The notes below the pieces were generated by a model. The model was not told where the DNA came from. It did no database searches and saw only the letters and a list, made by a program, of their open reading frames with translations. From the NCBI RefSeq assembly GCF_001619985.1, contig NW_017264196.1, positions 1,240,001-1,304,000 of the forward strand: 64,000 nt of DNA. Reading direction: 5' to 3'. Source of the stretch: Xylona heveae TC161. Its lineage: Eukaryota > Ascomycota > Xylonomycetes > Xylonales > Xylonaceae. The position numbers were made by a program, and so were the translations under genes. This document shows, in pieces, positions 1 to 12,296 of the stretch. How positions within the stretch are numbered: position 1 is the first letter of the stretch; every line of letters begins with the position of its first letter.

Positions 1-3000
1 GATCCTACAACATTGCCGATATCCCTTTTACGCAGGTGGGCGCCACTCCCCTTGGCTTATGGCTTGGCTCCAATCTCCTAATGTTTTCTTCTTCGTCAAA
101 TAATCTTCATCTCTTCTACACAAGACAACTGAACCTAATTCGGATTCTGCAGCGCACAGGGCCCCTGGCAGAACGATGGGTCACTTATGCATTCTAGGCC
201 ACTCCCGATTGCCGCAAAGGTTAATCACGTCGCACCAGACATCAGACAACCACGGGGAGCTCCTCCCGAACGGGGAAGAACAGCTTTAGCTTCCAGACAT
301 GCAGTTGCTCAACCGTAATTGCGGTTTCCCCGGAAAGGACAACATGTAAGGTCACTTTTTATGCTGGCCGCCCCCATCGATTCTGCTCCCCACGGGTCCT
401 CATCCGAGATGCCCCCTGTTATCTCACCAATCGTCAAGACAGTCAGGCAAATTAATTGACAGGCATCTCTACCCCTGCTTACCTCAAAGCTTCCCTTGAA
501 GTGGAAGTCGATACAAACCAGTGGGCCAAGAACGGTTCGGCGAACCCTAGCTCACCTGCCCTTGCCGCAAAGCTAGGGGAAACAGGAATCGCGGTTCCGC
601 GAGAGACCAAACGCTAGTTTGAGGATTCATTCGAACGCTTTTCTTGGCTTAAATCATGGCGCGGACCCAACGGTCTGGGAGATACAAGGAATAGACACAA
701 ATCCGCGCGTAGCATCGTTTCCGGCACTGGTCCTTTCTAGCCTGGCGCTGCCGCTCGCCAGGATCGCGAACGATGATTGACAATATATTTTTTTTTTTAA
801 TTGAAAAAGCTAGCGCACAGATGTTTCAAAATAAATTCCAAACTCCATGGATTGAGCTCACTGCAGTACCGATGCACCTTGGGACGGGGCGATCCAAGTT
901 TGCATATACGAATGCCCATCAAAAGAACAATTTGCGATCTTAGAGCAGCAGCACATACCTATTTACCTACTTACCTACCTACTAACCGCTATTATAGGGT
1001 ACAGTCACTCTCGTCTTGATCTAATGTAGACACATGAAACTGGATGATGACTGAGATTTTCACGGGATGCCTGGCTATCATCGACCAAGTGAGTATTGCG
1101 ACGTCACAGAGTGATGATCGAATCGCGTCTGAAGGCTGCGCGTACAACCCGCCTATGGCAACCACTTTTGGCTGTCTCTCGTATGCGACTGAGTATATAT
1201 ATTGGGGTCACTTGGCCGGAAACGATCAAGTGTCTTTCATTGCCTTCATCATTATTCTTGTTTTCCAACGAGTTTCTAGTAATTTATCATGTCTTTTCCC
1301 ATGTGTGATCTCTCAGTACGCTGCTTTCTAGGGCGCGGAAGTGCAGAACCGGCTCGAAGGTGCTTCTCTAGTGGCAGTAACCGCGGCAGCTGCATGACTA
1401 GCTACAGAGTGGCTACCTTTTAGTCCATACTATACATCACCTCTCATACCGACATGACGGGAGCGATGTGAGCTGGGTGCCTAGGATCGTTGGATCCGGA
1501 AAATCCCACGTGGTGGATGTGAGCGGGACTCCATCTCTCGCTCTAGCAGAGACTACTTCTCTCGATGGGGCATTTCATTACGGGACATGTAAATCTTTCG
1601 CGATCCACCTATGAGTGAGACCTTTTGAATGATATACAAGATAGCCCCAGCAGCGAACCGGACATCCATCCTAGCGTTTCATCTCTTTGCCGATAGAAAA
1701 GTCTATGTCCGCAGAGTGTCTCACAGCGAGGCACTGCGCATTCTTCAGCATAGACCCTCCACTTCCTTCCCCTGAGCTATTGCATGACCAATCCGTGGAC
1801 GCTCTGCCGGCCCCACCGCAACCATGTTAGGATGAGTACCGTAGTGGACGATGTTTGGCTAATGGTGAACGGCCGGAAAGATCCGTCATTCGCCAATGTG
1901 CACCTCTGCCTCCCGAGAAAGGAACGGCTCAGTATGACAGTAATTACGCGAAGACACTCTATTCTGGAGCCCCTTTTATATTGTTACATGTTGAGGAGCT
2001 AAAACGATGGATGAGGCGAAGAACTTTTCACAGTTCCATGTCTGAAAGATGATGGGTTACCGACCACATAAGCAGATGGGTCGTAGGCTTGTGTCTTCAA
2101 GGGAGACGACATCCATACAGTGTTGCAGGAGGCAAGAACATTGCCCACATAATTCTGAGGCAGGATGACGAATGATACGGTGGATCAACTCAACAGCTTG
2201 ATAAATGAGGTAGATGGACTCCCTAGACACGGAAGGTGGACTTAGTCCAGCCCCTATCTCCCGCATAACCTGATCAATTCCTCTTTTACTTCCGCTACTC
2301 TTGATAAAGTTCGGGGCATGGATCGACCCCGTTTCCATTCCTCAATCTTTCCATATGGGGGCCGTTATCTCACAACTGCCGTGAGCAAAGACAAGCCTGA
2401 TGCTTTCGTAAGGGTAAGTTGCAACATAATTGCCGTGGAAAGCTTCAAACCATCAGATAAGACTCGGCAATTGGTTCGTCGCATAAGGGGATATGGTGCA
2501 TAGCAGAAAAATGATAGACACGATCAGCATGGAACAATAGGTAGGAATCACCCATGTACATTGAAGCACCTGCCAGAACCACCTTAAGTGGGTATTTTTG
2601 GTGCGGAATTTGACCCGGAGCTCTCGTTTTCGTCGCGTGGCATGGTCTTATCTGTAACAACCCGCTCCAGCCTTAGAGGAACGATCGCCGAGACGGGAGT
2701 AGCAGGAGGTTTGGTTTAGGATCGAAATGAATCCCACGACAGGGAGAGTGACTTTTATTTTTGATCATGAAGAGCAATAGTAACCTGAATTTGACCTAGA
2801 GTGAGCCGCATAACTTAGGGAGATCATTTGTAAAGCATAAATATCCTTTATCATATCTGAAAGCGTGTTATTGTTGTTGCTGCTGAGCTCCTGGGTTCTT
2901 TGGTGCATAGATGCATAACTTACGCATAAAATATGCTGTGCCCATGATAGGAACTAGTCCGGATATGGGAAGCCCTCGTCATCTCGCCTTCCGCGCTCCG

Positions 3001-3249
3001 ACGTTGGATAGCTTCCCTGGCTACTGGACTCCATCACCAACATCATCTGGTGCTCATTTCCACCTCAGCCCATCAGCCCTATCAAGTATACGAAAGAATC
3101 GCCTTACGCCTGGGTACAACACCTGTGCCTCTGATACGATTAATTTCGTTTGACTCTCGCATTCGGTGCCTGTCAGGCCATTCAACCTTGCACAACGCCC
3201 TCCCCCAGAGAAAGCTGCTTTTCGCAGGCGGCGGATATCGACTAATAAA
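1..3249. other. Gene-poor left end, no supported gene
   Basis: I see no coding region I can support. Open frames are short (below about 95 codons), occur on both strands and match no family I recognise. Two minus-strand frames at 2057-2338 and 2445-2660 are the longest but share no splice signals that join them convincingly. A TACCTA-rich tract lies at about 957-983 and a T-run near 787-798. The last few hundred bases must contain the promoter of the Rab5 gene that starts at 3250. Confidence 0.5.
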
Positions 3250-4312
3250 ATGGCGGACTCAAGAGGGTCAGCGGCACCTAAACCCAGTAGCAGTGTTAAG
3301 CTAGTTCTACTGGGTGAATCTGCGGTGGGAAAGGTGGGACAGTATCATCTCTTTAGTCATGCTAGCATCGGCTTTGCAGCACATTAATAATCCTGAATGA
3401 TTTATTTCCTTCTACTCCAAACTTGCCTCCATGACTTTTAACTAACTTTGCCATTTTCTCTCAGTCATCATTGGTTCTTCGATTCGTCAATAATGATTTT
3501 CAGGAAAACAAGGAACCGACAATTGGAGGTAGGTCAATTACTCGCCAAATTCTTGCCTAGCCATGCCCTCGGATTGATATCCACGAATATCCTGCTCGTC
3601 TCGTCCGGCTCTTACTCCCCGAAATTTATCATTTTGTTTGAATCTAATGCTTTGCAATACAGCTGCATTCCTCACTCAAAAATGTAATCTTCCAACGCGA
3701 ACAATTAAATTCGAAATCTGGGATACTGCGGGCCAAGAACGCTTCGCCTCCCTGGCACCGATGTACTACCGAAACGCACAATCTGCGCTTGTCGTTTATG
3801 ATCTTACGAAGCCTACTTCCTTAACTAAGGCCAAACACTGGGTTGCTGAGTTGCAGCGGCAAGCTTCGCCGGGTATTGTCATTGCTCTTGTGGGCAATAA
3901 GCTCGACCTGACGAACGAAACCTCGTCATCCACAGGAGCTAGCGCAAATTTTGCGGGATCAGAAGATGCTGCTGGGGAAAGTGAAGAAAATCACGCAGAA
4001 GCGGATGCCGACGCTGACGCCGATGACGAGGAGACTCACGATGCAAGAAAGATATCGACGGCCGAGGGTAAGGCCTATGCCGATGAAGAAGGTCTATTAT
4101 TCTTCGAGACCAGTGCAAAGACTGGCACCAACGTGACCGATGTATTTACGGCTATTGCCAATGCCATTCCTGAGCACACCCTGAAAGGAGGACGGGGCGC
4201 AGCTGCCGCTGCACAAGGCGCGCTTGGCGCTCGTGGCGATGCTGATCCCTCTAGGGTTAATCTTAATGGTCCAAGGAAAGATGTCGGCGCCAAGGAGGGC
4301 TGCGCTTGTTAG
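3250..4312 (+). CDS. Rab5-family small GTPase (Vps21/Ypt51/RabB type)
   Basis: Early-endosome Rab GTPase that controls homotypic fusion and endocytic or vacuolar sorting. The exons I derive are 3250-3333, 3465-3528 and 3663-4312, giving 265 aa. Visible motifs are the P-loop GESAVGKSS (about residues 22-30, interrupted by intron 1 right after the Lys), the effector-loop segment NKEPTIGAAF of Rab5 type, DTAGQE (about 70-75), NKLD (about 127-130) and ETSAKT (about 196-201). The C-terminus ends in Cys-Ala-Cys, a CXC geranylgeranylation signal. Between NKLD and ETSAKT there is an extra Ala/Asp/Glu-rich insert that is absent from animal Rab5; similar inserts are known in filamentous fungi. The intron 1 donor, GTGGGA, is weak, but the resulting protein matches the family exactly. 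Confidence 0.93.
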
Positions 4313-5055
4313 TTCGAGGGTTGTAGTGATAAAGCGCCCACCATCTGTCCTTCAATGCTCATCAATTCACTCTCACACTCATAATTATGGAGATTTGCGG
4401 TCACCCTTTTTCAGTTCAGTAGATACCTCTTTCCGCTCTTTCTCTTCCTATCTTTTCGTCCGTCATTGAACATATCATTTGACCTTTTTTTTTTTTTTTT
4501 TTTTTTGAATGTTAATCGTTCTTTTCCTGATATATGTTGCACACGTAAGCTACTTTTTTTAAATGATCTTCTTGATTTTCGAGACGAGCTAGTCCTGCAG
4601 CAGAGATTAAAGAACCTTTTGTATGTTGAGCCTGCGTACCTCGGCGCCTAGGCACTCTAGATATTTAATACTTTGCTTACTACTTGTCCCGCTTGACCTG
4701 CATTACGACGGCCATTCTCCACAAAATTAAAAGCAAGCAATTCTCGTAAAGCTGGGTAACTGCCTGATATAAATTTGCTACTGGCCCCTGAATTAAGGTC
4801 CACATTCAACAAGACACGTTCTGTATCCATATTAGCAGACTACTTCTGCCTGCTGGCTATTATTATTCCTGCCAAAATTTCTGCTTATTCATTTTATCTA
4901 CTATATACGCCCGCACCCTTTTCCGATGAGAATAAAAACTCGTAGCCTAATAACCTAGCCCAGACTAATTATATTGAAATATCACAATCAAAAAAATAAT
5001 GCAGCTTTTATTCGAAATCCCTCACTATATTTGTCAATGATCGTCACCAGGCCAT
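4313..5055. other. Convergent intergenic region
   Basis: Region between the 3' ends of the Rab5 gene (+) and the KRI1 gene (-). It is AT-rich, carries a long T-run and has no open frame I would call a gene. It probably holds both 3' UTRs. Confidence 0.6.
4485..4506. repeat. Poly(T) tract, 22 nt
   Basis: An uninterrupted run of 22 T just downstream of the Rab5 stop codon. Such poly(dA:dT) tracts commonly lie in nucleosome-poor intergenic DNA. It is also the kind of run where sequencing length errors are common. Confidence 0.9.
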
Positions 5056-7321
5056 TTACGCAGCAATCTCATTTTCGCCTTGGGGCTGCTTGTTCTTTCT
5101 CGACCGTCTCTTCTTCTTCTTTCCACCTTCGCGGATGTCCACACCTCCTTCGTCCTCGTTGCCTTGAGACGCGGCAGCGCCTGGACGCGCAAAGCCTTCA
5201 CCCTTTCCTAGGCTCTCGATAGGCACGCCCGCCTCGCGAGCGAGATACTCACGCAGCTCCAATGTAGGGCCGTCCTCATCGCCAAAAGTTTCTTTACGCC
5301 ATTGCCGCAGACGAGCCTTCTTGCCGAGCTTCTTCTTGTCCTTGCGCTTCTTCTCGGCGTCACGGAAGGCAGCGAGTTTCTTCAGACCAGCGAATTGGTT
5401 AAGTTGTGTGTCCGAAGCCATAAGAATGTCGCGTGGGGTGAGACCGTACGCGGTGGGCGAAGTCTCGCGATACCTGAACCGACCAGAGGCGGCCTTGGAA
5501 GCGCCTGGCATGGCCAGCGCGTCTTCCATGTCCATCTTTGAGTCAACGAACTGTTCAATCTTGCGGCGCTCACGGCGGGCGGAGCGTTTGGCTTCCTCGC
5601 GTTCCCGCAGGCGGTCCTTCTTGGTCTTGCCTTTGGCCTTGGTGGCTTCGCCATCGGCGTCGGCATCATCCATGTCAACGTCGCCGTCTTCGTCCTCGTC
5701 CTCGTTTGCGGCGTTGGCGATCGCCTGAGCGGCATCTTCGCCATTGTTGTTTTCGTCGTCATCATCAGACAAGGTAATGTCGGGCTTCTTCCCGGATTCC
5801 TCATCTTCAAAGTCCGGCACGAGGTCTTTGATATCAATGTCGTCGTCCCAAGTAGGCTTCTTGGGCTTCTTCTTTTTCTGCTTCTCGCCTCCATCGGCGC
5901 CAGCGTCGCCTTCGGATGAGGATGCGGCATCTTGCTCGGCATAGTAGTCCTCGCCGAACCGCTTCTTCATCGCCTCTTCCCATTTGTCTCCCTCCCAGCC
6001 TTCCTCAAGGAACTCTGCCCAGTCGTCCTCACCGAGAGCCTGGCCCTTGACTCCAGCGGCTTCCTTGATCTTCTTGACCTTCTCCTCCATTTGTTCAATC
6101 TTGAGTTTCCGCAGCCGGGCCTTGTCCGCAGTGCGCTCGGCCTTTTCAGCTTCCTTCTTGACCCGCTCAGCCTCACGGGCCTTCTTGCGCCCGCTTATCT
6201 CCTCACGTCGCACAGAGTATTTGTTTGTAGCATCACGAGCATGGGAGATGAGCTTCTCGTTTGCGGCTTGTGGGTCTTCGAACCGGAGGTTATAAGCTTG
6301 TTCGAATTCATCGGCGCGGCGCTCGTCGTCTTCATCGTCAGATTCAAAAGCTTGCCATTTGGACCCACCACTTGGCAGCCAGGCCCTAGCGGTCATAAAG
6401 TTGGACAAGTATTTTTCGGGGTCCTGGTCCGCACTGGCAACGTCCAGCGCGACAGGCTTCTTTGCGGCTTCTGCAGCCATTTCCTTGGCCAGTTGTTCAT
6501 GGCTGGGACCCTTGCGGATCAGGAAGTCACCATCCTCGTCCTCCTGGTCGTCATCGCTGGCCTCCTTCTCACTATCAGCAGCGGCATGCATTTCCTTGAG
6601 GATACTCTTCTTCAAGTCGTCCTGCTCCTGGGCATACGTCCTGGGCGGCGCATCTTCGTCTTCTTCGCCCTCAGCGCCAACTTTGCCTTCAAGGAGATTC
6701 TTCCGGTGATAGTCTTGCAGAAACATAGGCTTCTCCTTCTTTTCGGAAGTTGCCTGTTCCGAATCCGGGTTGAATTCGCTGTAAAATGTGACATCCTTGT
6801 CATAGACCCGCGGATCCTTGGCACGGATTGCTTGAAGCGTGGCGTTGATTTCTTGGTCCAAAGCCTCCGTTGCTAGAAGAGCATCGTCGTCCTCCGACTC
6901 AGATTCGGAGTCCGATTCCTCGTCGGAACCCTCACCGTCCGAAGCCTTTCGCTTCTTGGAAGCATTGTCTTTACCGTACTTTTCCTCCACTAAATTTTTT
7001 TATGTGTCAGTAAACGTAGCATTCTATATCTCCAAAGGATAAATCACACTCACATCTATGCATTTCTTCTCGCTTCTTGTTGTGTTCAAATCTCCGTGCA
7101 TACTCCTTGTTGATCTTGAAACCTGCTTCATCTTTATCATCATCATCTTTGCTCAAGATGACACCTCCGGCCTCTTCAGAGTCACTATTGTCGCTGGAAT
7201 CATCATCCAGCAGCTTGGCTCGTTTTGTGGGTCGAGTGTTGTCCTTTGCGCCATTGGTAGATTTCTCGTCTTTCGGCGCATGCTTGGTGGCGGCTGATAC
7301 TTTGTCCGACTTCTTCGCCAT
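5056..7321 (-). CDS. KRI1: Ribosome biogenesis protein KRI1
   Basis: Nucleolar protein needed for 40S subunit maturation (KRI1 family, partner of KRR1 in yeast). Exon 1 is 7321-7054 and exon 2 is 6989-5056, separated by a 64-nt GTGAGT...TTTAG intron; the product is 733 aa. The N-terminus has an acidic Ser/Asp stretch followed by INKEYARRFEHNKKREE and then EEKYG across the splice, which is the KRI1 signature. Acidic blocks, Lys/Arg-rich coiled coil around the middle, and a basic tail of KKKKRRSRK type for nucleolar targeting follow. The C-terminal part has the conserved ETSPTAYGLT and RQWRKETFGDED segments. It is divergent from the SIP3-like gene, with a 450-bp shared promoter. The start at 7321 (MAKKSDK) fits the family; an upstream in-frame Met at 7345 is less likely. 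Confidence 0.93.
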
Positions 7322-7771
7322 GATGACGACGAAATTGACTTTCAAGCAGTCAATTAGCAGATGGAGTGTAGCAAGAATAAATATCGGATCGTAGACAGTA
7401 TAGTTAGACAGAATATTTGTCCGAGGGAAGCAACTGTGTTTGGCCCAGGAATTAAAAAAGTGTCGTGGAATCTGCCGTTAATCCATGCACGTGGATTCAC
7501 CCGAGGTTTAACCGGATGCTCGCTAGTTTGTCTCGATTTGGTTGGTTGATTGTTGGGTCTCGCGAGCTGAATGCGCTGCGCCCGGCGTCATCGATCGAAT
7601 AACTTATTGTTCGACTTTCTGTGGCTGGTCCCCAGCAGGATGAATGCAACTTAAATTTTACTGATGAAGTGATGACGCTTTGTTTTGACCATAGGATTTA
7701 CATCTCTTAATTGACATGTTAGAGATTGCTTGTCTTAATATTCTTTGACATTCAGCCAAAATCCCGGCGTC
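7322..7771. promoter_or_regulatory. Divergent promoter, KRI1 / SIP3-like
   Basis: A 450-bp spacer separates the start codons of two divergently transcribed genes and must contain both promoters and 5' UTRs. I see no clear TATA box or other named site. Confidence 0.6.
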
Positions 7772-10700
7772 ATGGTGGAGGAAGTTGAGGAACAGGCTGT
7801 GCTACTGCCTGCGGGCAAGCCTTTGAACCTCATGTAAGTATTTTTTGCCTATTATAATGTTTCGACTTTTATTATGTGATACTTACTGCTTCATAGTCCT
7901 GTAGGCCTAAAAGAGGCCGCTCTTGATTCGCCAACATTTCGGGCTACCGCCATCCACTACTCTGATCAGATTGAGATGCTAGAGAAATGGCTGGATAGCT
8001 ATGTCAAGGCTGCAACGAAGCTTTCTCACGAAGTCCTTTCATTGGAGGGCTACGTGAATAATTTTCTTACACAGTCGACTCCCCCACAAAATATTTCGGA
8101 AGCTGTCCTCGATCATGACTATACGCTATTGGCTGTCAGGAGGTACGGTGAGGGCGCCAGAGAATATTTCGCAAACACTCTCTCTGCCGGGAAGAAAATG
8201 CAGGCAACCGTAATTGATCCGATAAAGGCATTTCTACACGGAGAATTGCGGAATTTTAAAGTACGTAAAGGTCTTGCAGTGTCTGCATATCTCCGAATAC
8301 TTGTTTGATCCGACGCTCATCCACTGTCGCTTTAATAGGACGCTCGTCGCTCTTTAGAACATTCGCAAAAGTATTTCGACAACCTCCTCTCGAGGTATGC
8401 TGCGCAAGCTAAGACGAAAGAACCGTCCGCCCTCCGAGAGGATGCTTTTCAATTGCACGAAGCTCGCAAATCATACCTCAAAGCGTCACTTGAATTTTCA
8501 GTTCAAGCGCCGGATATCTGCTCGACATTGGACAAGCTGCTAGTAAAACTCTTCTCGGAGTTATGGCGAGAGATGAGAAGTGCCCGCGAGCTCATGCAAA
8601 GCTCTTTTGCCAAGTGGGGAAACGACATGGACAGAGTGAGAGGCTGGGGACGGGAAATGCAAAGTGGGGAGAAGGCGTTCAAACACGAGATTCAGGAGGC
8701 AAGAAAACAAATCGAAGAAAATGTAGAGATAACAGCTCGTCCGTCACGAGAGCTCGAGGATTATTCTGTATCTACCGTGCCTCATCTAGGCGCCAAGGGA
8801 CCTGCAGCTCGGCTACAACAATCTGGAAGGGCCCCAGGTCTGGCCGAGAAGCAGGGCTGGCTATTCCTCAGGACATTAACTGGGAAGCCAGCTAGAACGG
8901 TCTGGACGCGCCGTTGGTTCTTCGTCAAAAATGGTATCTTTGGTTGGCTTGTCCAGGGCTCCCGCTCAGGAGGCGTTGAGGAGAGCGAGAGGATTGGCGT
9001 CTTGCTTTGCAACGTGAAACCCGCTGCTCAAGAGGAGAGGCGTTTCTGTTTCGAGGTCATGACCAAAGATACTACTATCATGTTACAGGCTGAAACTCAG
9101 AGGGAACTCGTCGAATGGCTGGAGGCGTTTGATTTGGCAAAACGCAAGGCTTTGGAAGATCCAGCCAGCACTGATTCGGGTAGCGCGAGTGGATCTCGGG
9201 CCCAAGAGGCAGCCTTTGCTATCAATCCACCAAGTGCGCCAGAATTCGCATCGAAAACCGCAGAGCTTCATATCACCCATGGGAGCGACGAGTCGTCTGC
9301 CCTTGGATTCGATCGAGCAGCAACGCTCACGGTTCCGGACCGCGATGGTCTGGCAAGCCGAGGTAGCTTTGATATCGGCAGTCCTCGGCGTTCCACGGTA
9401 GGTGATCGAGATGTTGAAGGTACTCGAGACCATGCCGCTAGGATTATACAGAAGCTGGACTTGCATCGGAAAACGACAGCGGGCTCGCAACTTGCAGGGA
9501 ACGCCGCTGCCGGATCTGCCTCACCAACCCCCGGATTTACCGGCGGCGGTATAGCTAGCCTCATCTCGGCCAGCCACAACATCCTCCCCGTGGGTCCTGG
9601 AGTGCCTTCTCAGCCGAGCTCCGACACTGCAGCCGCCAAACCATTACCCTCCAGCACGCTTGCGCCATCTACGCTTGCAAACCCTCCGGCGCCAACGAAT
9701 ATGAGCAAGTTAGCTGTTATGGTTAGTGGTGAGCGGGGAATTGGTGTTGGGCGAAATGATTTAACCCGTGGCGTACCGAATGGTCTGATGGCAAATCTAT
9801 GGGGAAGTACCAATTGGGGATATATCAATCGTCTAGAACGCGGCGAACTCAAGCCTCTACAAGATCGTCGCCGTTCGTCGACCTATCCGAGCCCAAAAAC
9901 CCTTCCATCGCGCAGTCAAGGACAGAAGTCAGAAGTATCTCAGACTTTGTTAGAGTCATCATCCTCAGGAGAACGCCCCGCAGCCTCTGGGGAGAGTTCC
10001 AGAGACTCGTCTCCCTCGAAGCGGCAACGAAGTATGAGTCTCAGCGGAGACGCTGAACATTCGGCAAGGGCATTGGTGTCTTTGGACGAGTTTCCAAATT
10101 ACTACCCTCTCCCGCTGAAGGCGCAAGATTATCAGTTCCGGATGCTATTCCCTAATGTTCCCCGCGATGAAAAGGTGCTGCTTGTATTCAGGGCCACTTG
10201 GAATCCCAATGATTTGCAAGAATTTCCTGGAAGAGTTTATGTCACTGCGAAGGAGGTGTATTTCTACAGCAATCATCTCGGGCTCGTACTGATTTACGGT
10301 GTCAGCCTGACGAGGATTAGCGAAGTGACAGCCGCAACGGGTCGCGATTGCGATTTTCTCTTTCTTCATCTTAGTCAAGGAAACGGCCAAGCTTCTCGAG
10401 TTACCATCAAGACTTTCCTCGAGCCCCTCCGACTCCTCGAGCGAAGGCTGAACTTCCTCGTCCAGAATGCCAACTCGGAGACTCCAGCTGGCATTGAAGA
10501 CGTGCTCAAGGAGCTGCTCACTCTGGAACAGGAGACATTGGTTAGGAGTCCAAGTATGGACAGTTGGGAAGATGTGTCGATAGCAACTCCTCTAGACGAA
10601 TACCCATTCTCAGGACAGAGATCGCGACGACGCGCTCATGAACTCAAAGCACAAGTGCGCGTGGACCGAGGTCTCTACGGAGATCCCAATAAATTTGGCG

Positions 10701-12296
10701 AAGGAAAGGATATTGCAAAGTTCAAGCTTCCACCCAATCCGGTCTTGTATGTACCCCCGGGCATTCAACGCACTGCGGTTGAAAAGGAGTATGATATCAG
10801 CCCTAAAGCCCTGTTTCACGTTATGTTTGGGGATAAGAGTGCCGTTTTTCAAATGCAGTTTCATGAGCGTCGAGCCCAAGCTATCAGACAAGGCCCGTGG
10901 ATCAACTCTGGGGAGGTACACTTGAGAAGGAACTTTGACTACCAGATTGAGTCTACGGACCTGTTTGGTCGCTCTCGACGCACAAATGTCATGGACTACC
11001 AAGTCATTGAGGTTTTGAATGACCACCTTTGTTACGTCGTGGTTGACAAGAAGACGCCGTGGCATCTTCCACACCAGAGCGATTATATGCTCGTAAGCAA
11101 AATAGTCATAACTCATGTTGCCAAATCGAAATGCAAGCTTGCCATTTACACCAAGGTGGAGTGGTCCAGGCCTCCTGCATTGATTAAAGGTTTGAATTGC
11201 TTGCTCCAGTGTTGGCAATCGTACTAATGGAAAGTAGGCATCATCGAAAAAACTGCTCTTGAAGAACTTCACCAGGACGCCCTCGACCTTGCTGATGTGA
11301 TCAGTGATCAGGTACGACGGCTCGGTCCGCAGAGTCGAACCAAGAAGGCCATCAAGATATTTGGCCAGGTCGGCCAGAATTCTGAAGTCATACAATTCCC
11401 AACAAATGATTTGCGGGCCACCAAATCTCGACGTCCTGTAAAGAGACAAACACTGGCTGGGTTACTCTTCCATCTTTTCGTCTCTGTGGCCTGCAGCGTA
11501 ATGTCAACTGTACTCGTCTGGATTTTTGCTGGCCTTCGAGCCATTTGGAAATTTTGGAATTCTCACGCCGTCATCCTGAGCCTCTTGCTCTTCAGCTGCG
11601 TCGCAAACCTCTTCTTATCAACTCAAAAGTCACTGGACTGGTGGACCGACCGTAGGGCAACTAAATTCATGACACGCCTGGGCGTTGGACCAAATACTAT
11701 GATCAGCAAAGCCATTTACCTGAAGGATCTTGATACGTTGAACTTGAACGAAACAACGGCTTCATTCAATTCAAGTAGCCAGTGGTAAGCTAAATGTCTC
11801 TTTTTATGTATTTTGGCTTGATGTTCACATAAATGGCTAACTTGACAGCAGCGTGGCATCATTCCAGGAGATTGTCAGCCTCACCGATATGGACGCCCCA
11901 TATACTTCAGCGGGTACTCCCTTCTCATTGACCTCGACGAAGGCTACCGCTCGTCGTCTCAGACGTACGCGTCAAAACCTGGGCACTTACCGCCACGATC
12001 TCCTCGTGGCGCTGAGAGTGGTTAATAATGTCGAGCGGGAGATGATACGTGCAGAGTGGGAGAATTGGTTGGTCGATGAAATGGCAAGGTGCGCGCAAGT
12101 CGATGTCCTTTTGCGCGAGAATATCACCGACCACGTTCACGGATTGACTGTCCAGGATGGACAAGCGTCAACTCTGCAAAGCCTCGATGTCGAGGGCCTT
12201 GACGAGATTCGACAGTTGCATCGTGAATATTGCGACAGCTGTCGCCAAGAGCACACTGCCATGGTAACGGGGCGACCTCATCTCGTCCCGGGATAA
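7772..12296 (+). CDS. SIP3/LAM-type BAR-PH-GRAM-VASt membrane protein
   Basis: Putative ER membrane lipid (sterol) transfer protein at membrane contact sites, related to yeast Sip3/Lam3 and Ysp1/Lam1. Exons are 7772-7833, 7897-8260, 8339-11189, 11238-11784 and 11849-12296, giving 1423 aa. Order of domains: BAR-like helical region (about 20-290; it contains the family-typical LKEAALDSPTFR), PH domain (about 312-412, starts at KQGWLFLRT), a long low-complexity Ser/Pro linker, GRAM domain (about 725-820), VASt/START-like domain (about 963-1117) and two closely spaced hydrophobic segments (about 1168-1195 and 1204-1222) that anchor it in the ER. It is longer than yeast Sip3 (1229 aa) because of the linker. 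The last acceptor could be CAG at 11848 or a CAG three bases later; both keep the frame. The role as sterol transporter is inferred from the family. Confidence 0.92.

Noticed and set aside
5932-6876. 314-codon plus-strand open frame
   Set aside because: It lies entirely opposite the KRI1 coding exon, whose Asp/Glu/Lys-rich codons read as Leu/Phe/Ser-rich frames on the other strand. KRI1 matches a known family, while this frame matches nothing.
10610-11449. 279-codon minus-strand open frame
   Set aside because: It is a shadow of the GRAM/VASt part of the SIP3-like gene, and the plus strand has the recognised domains.
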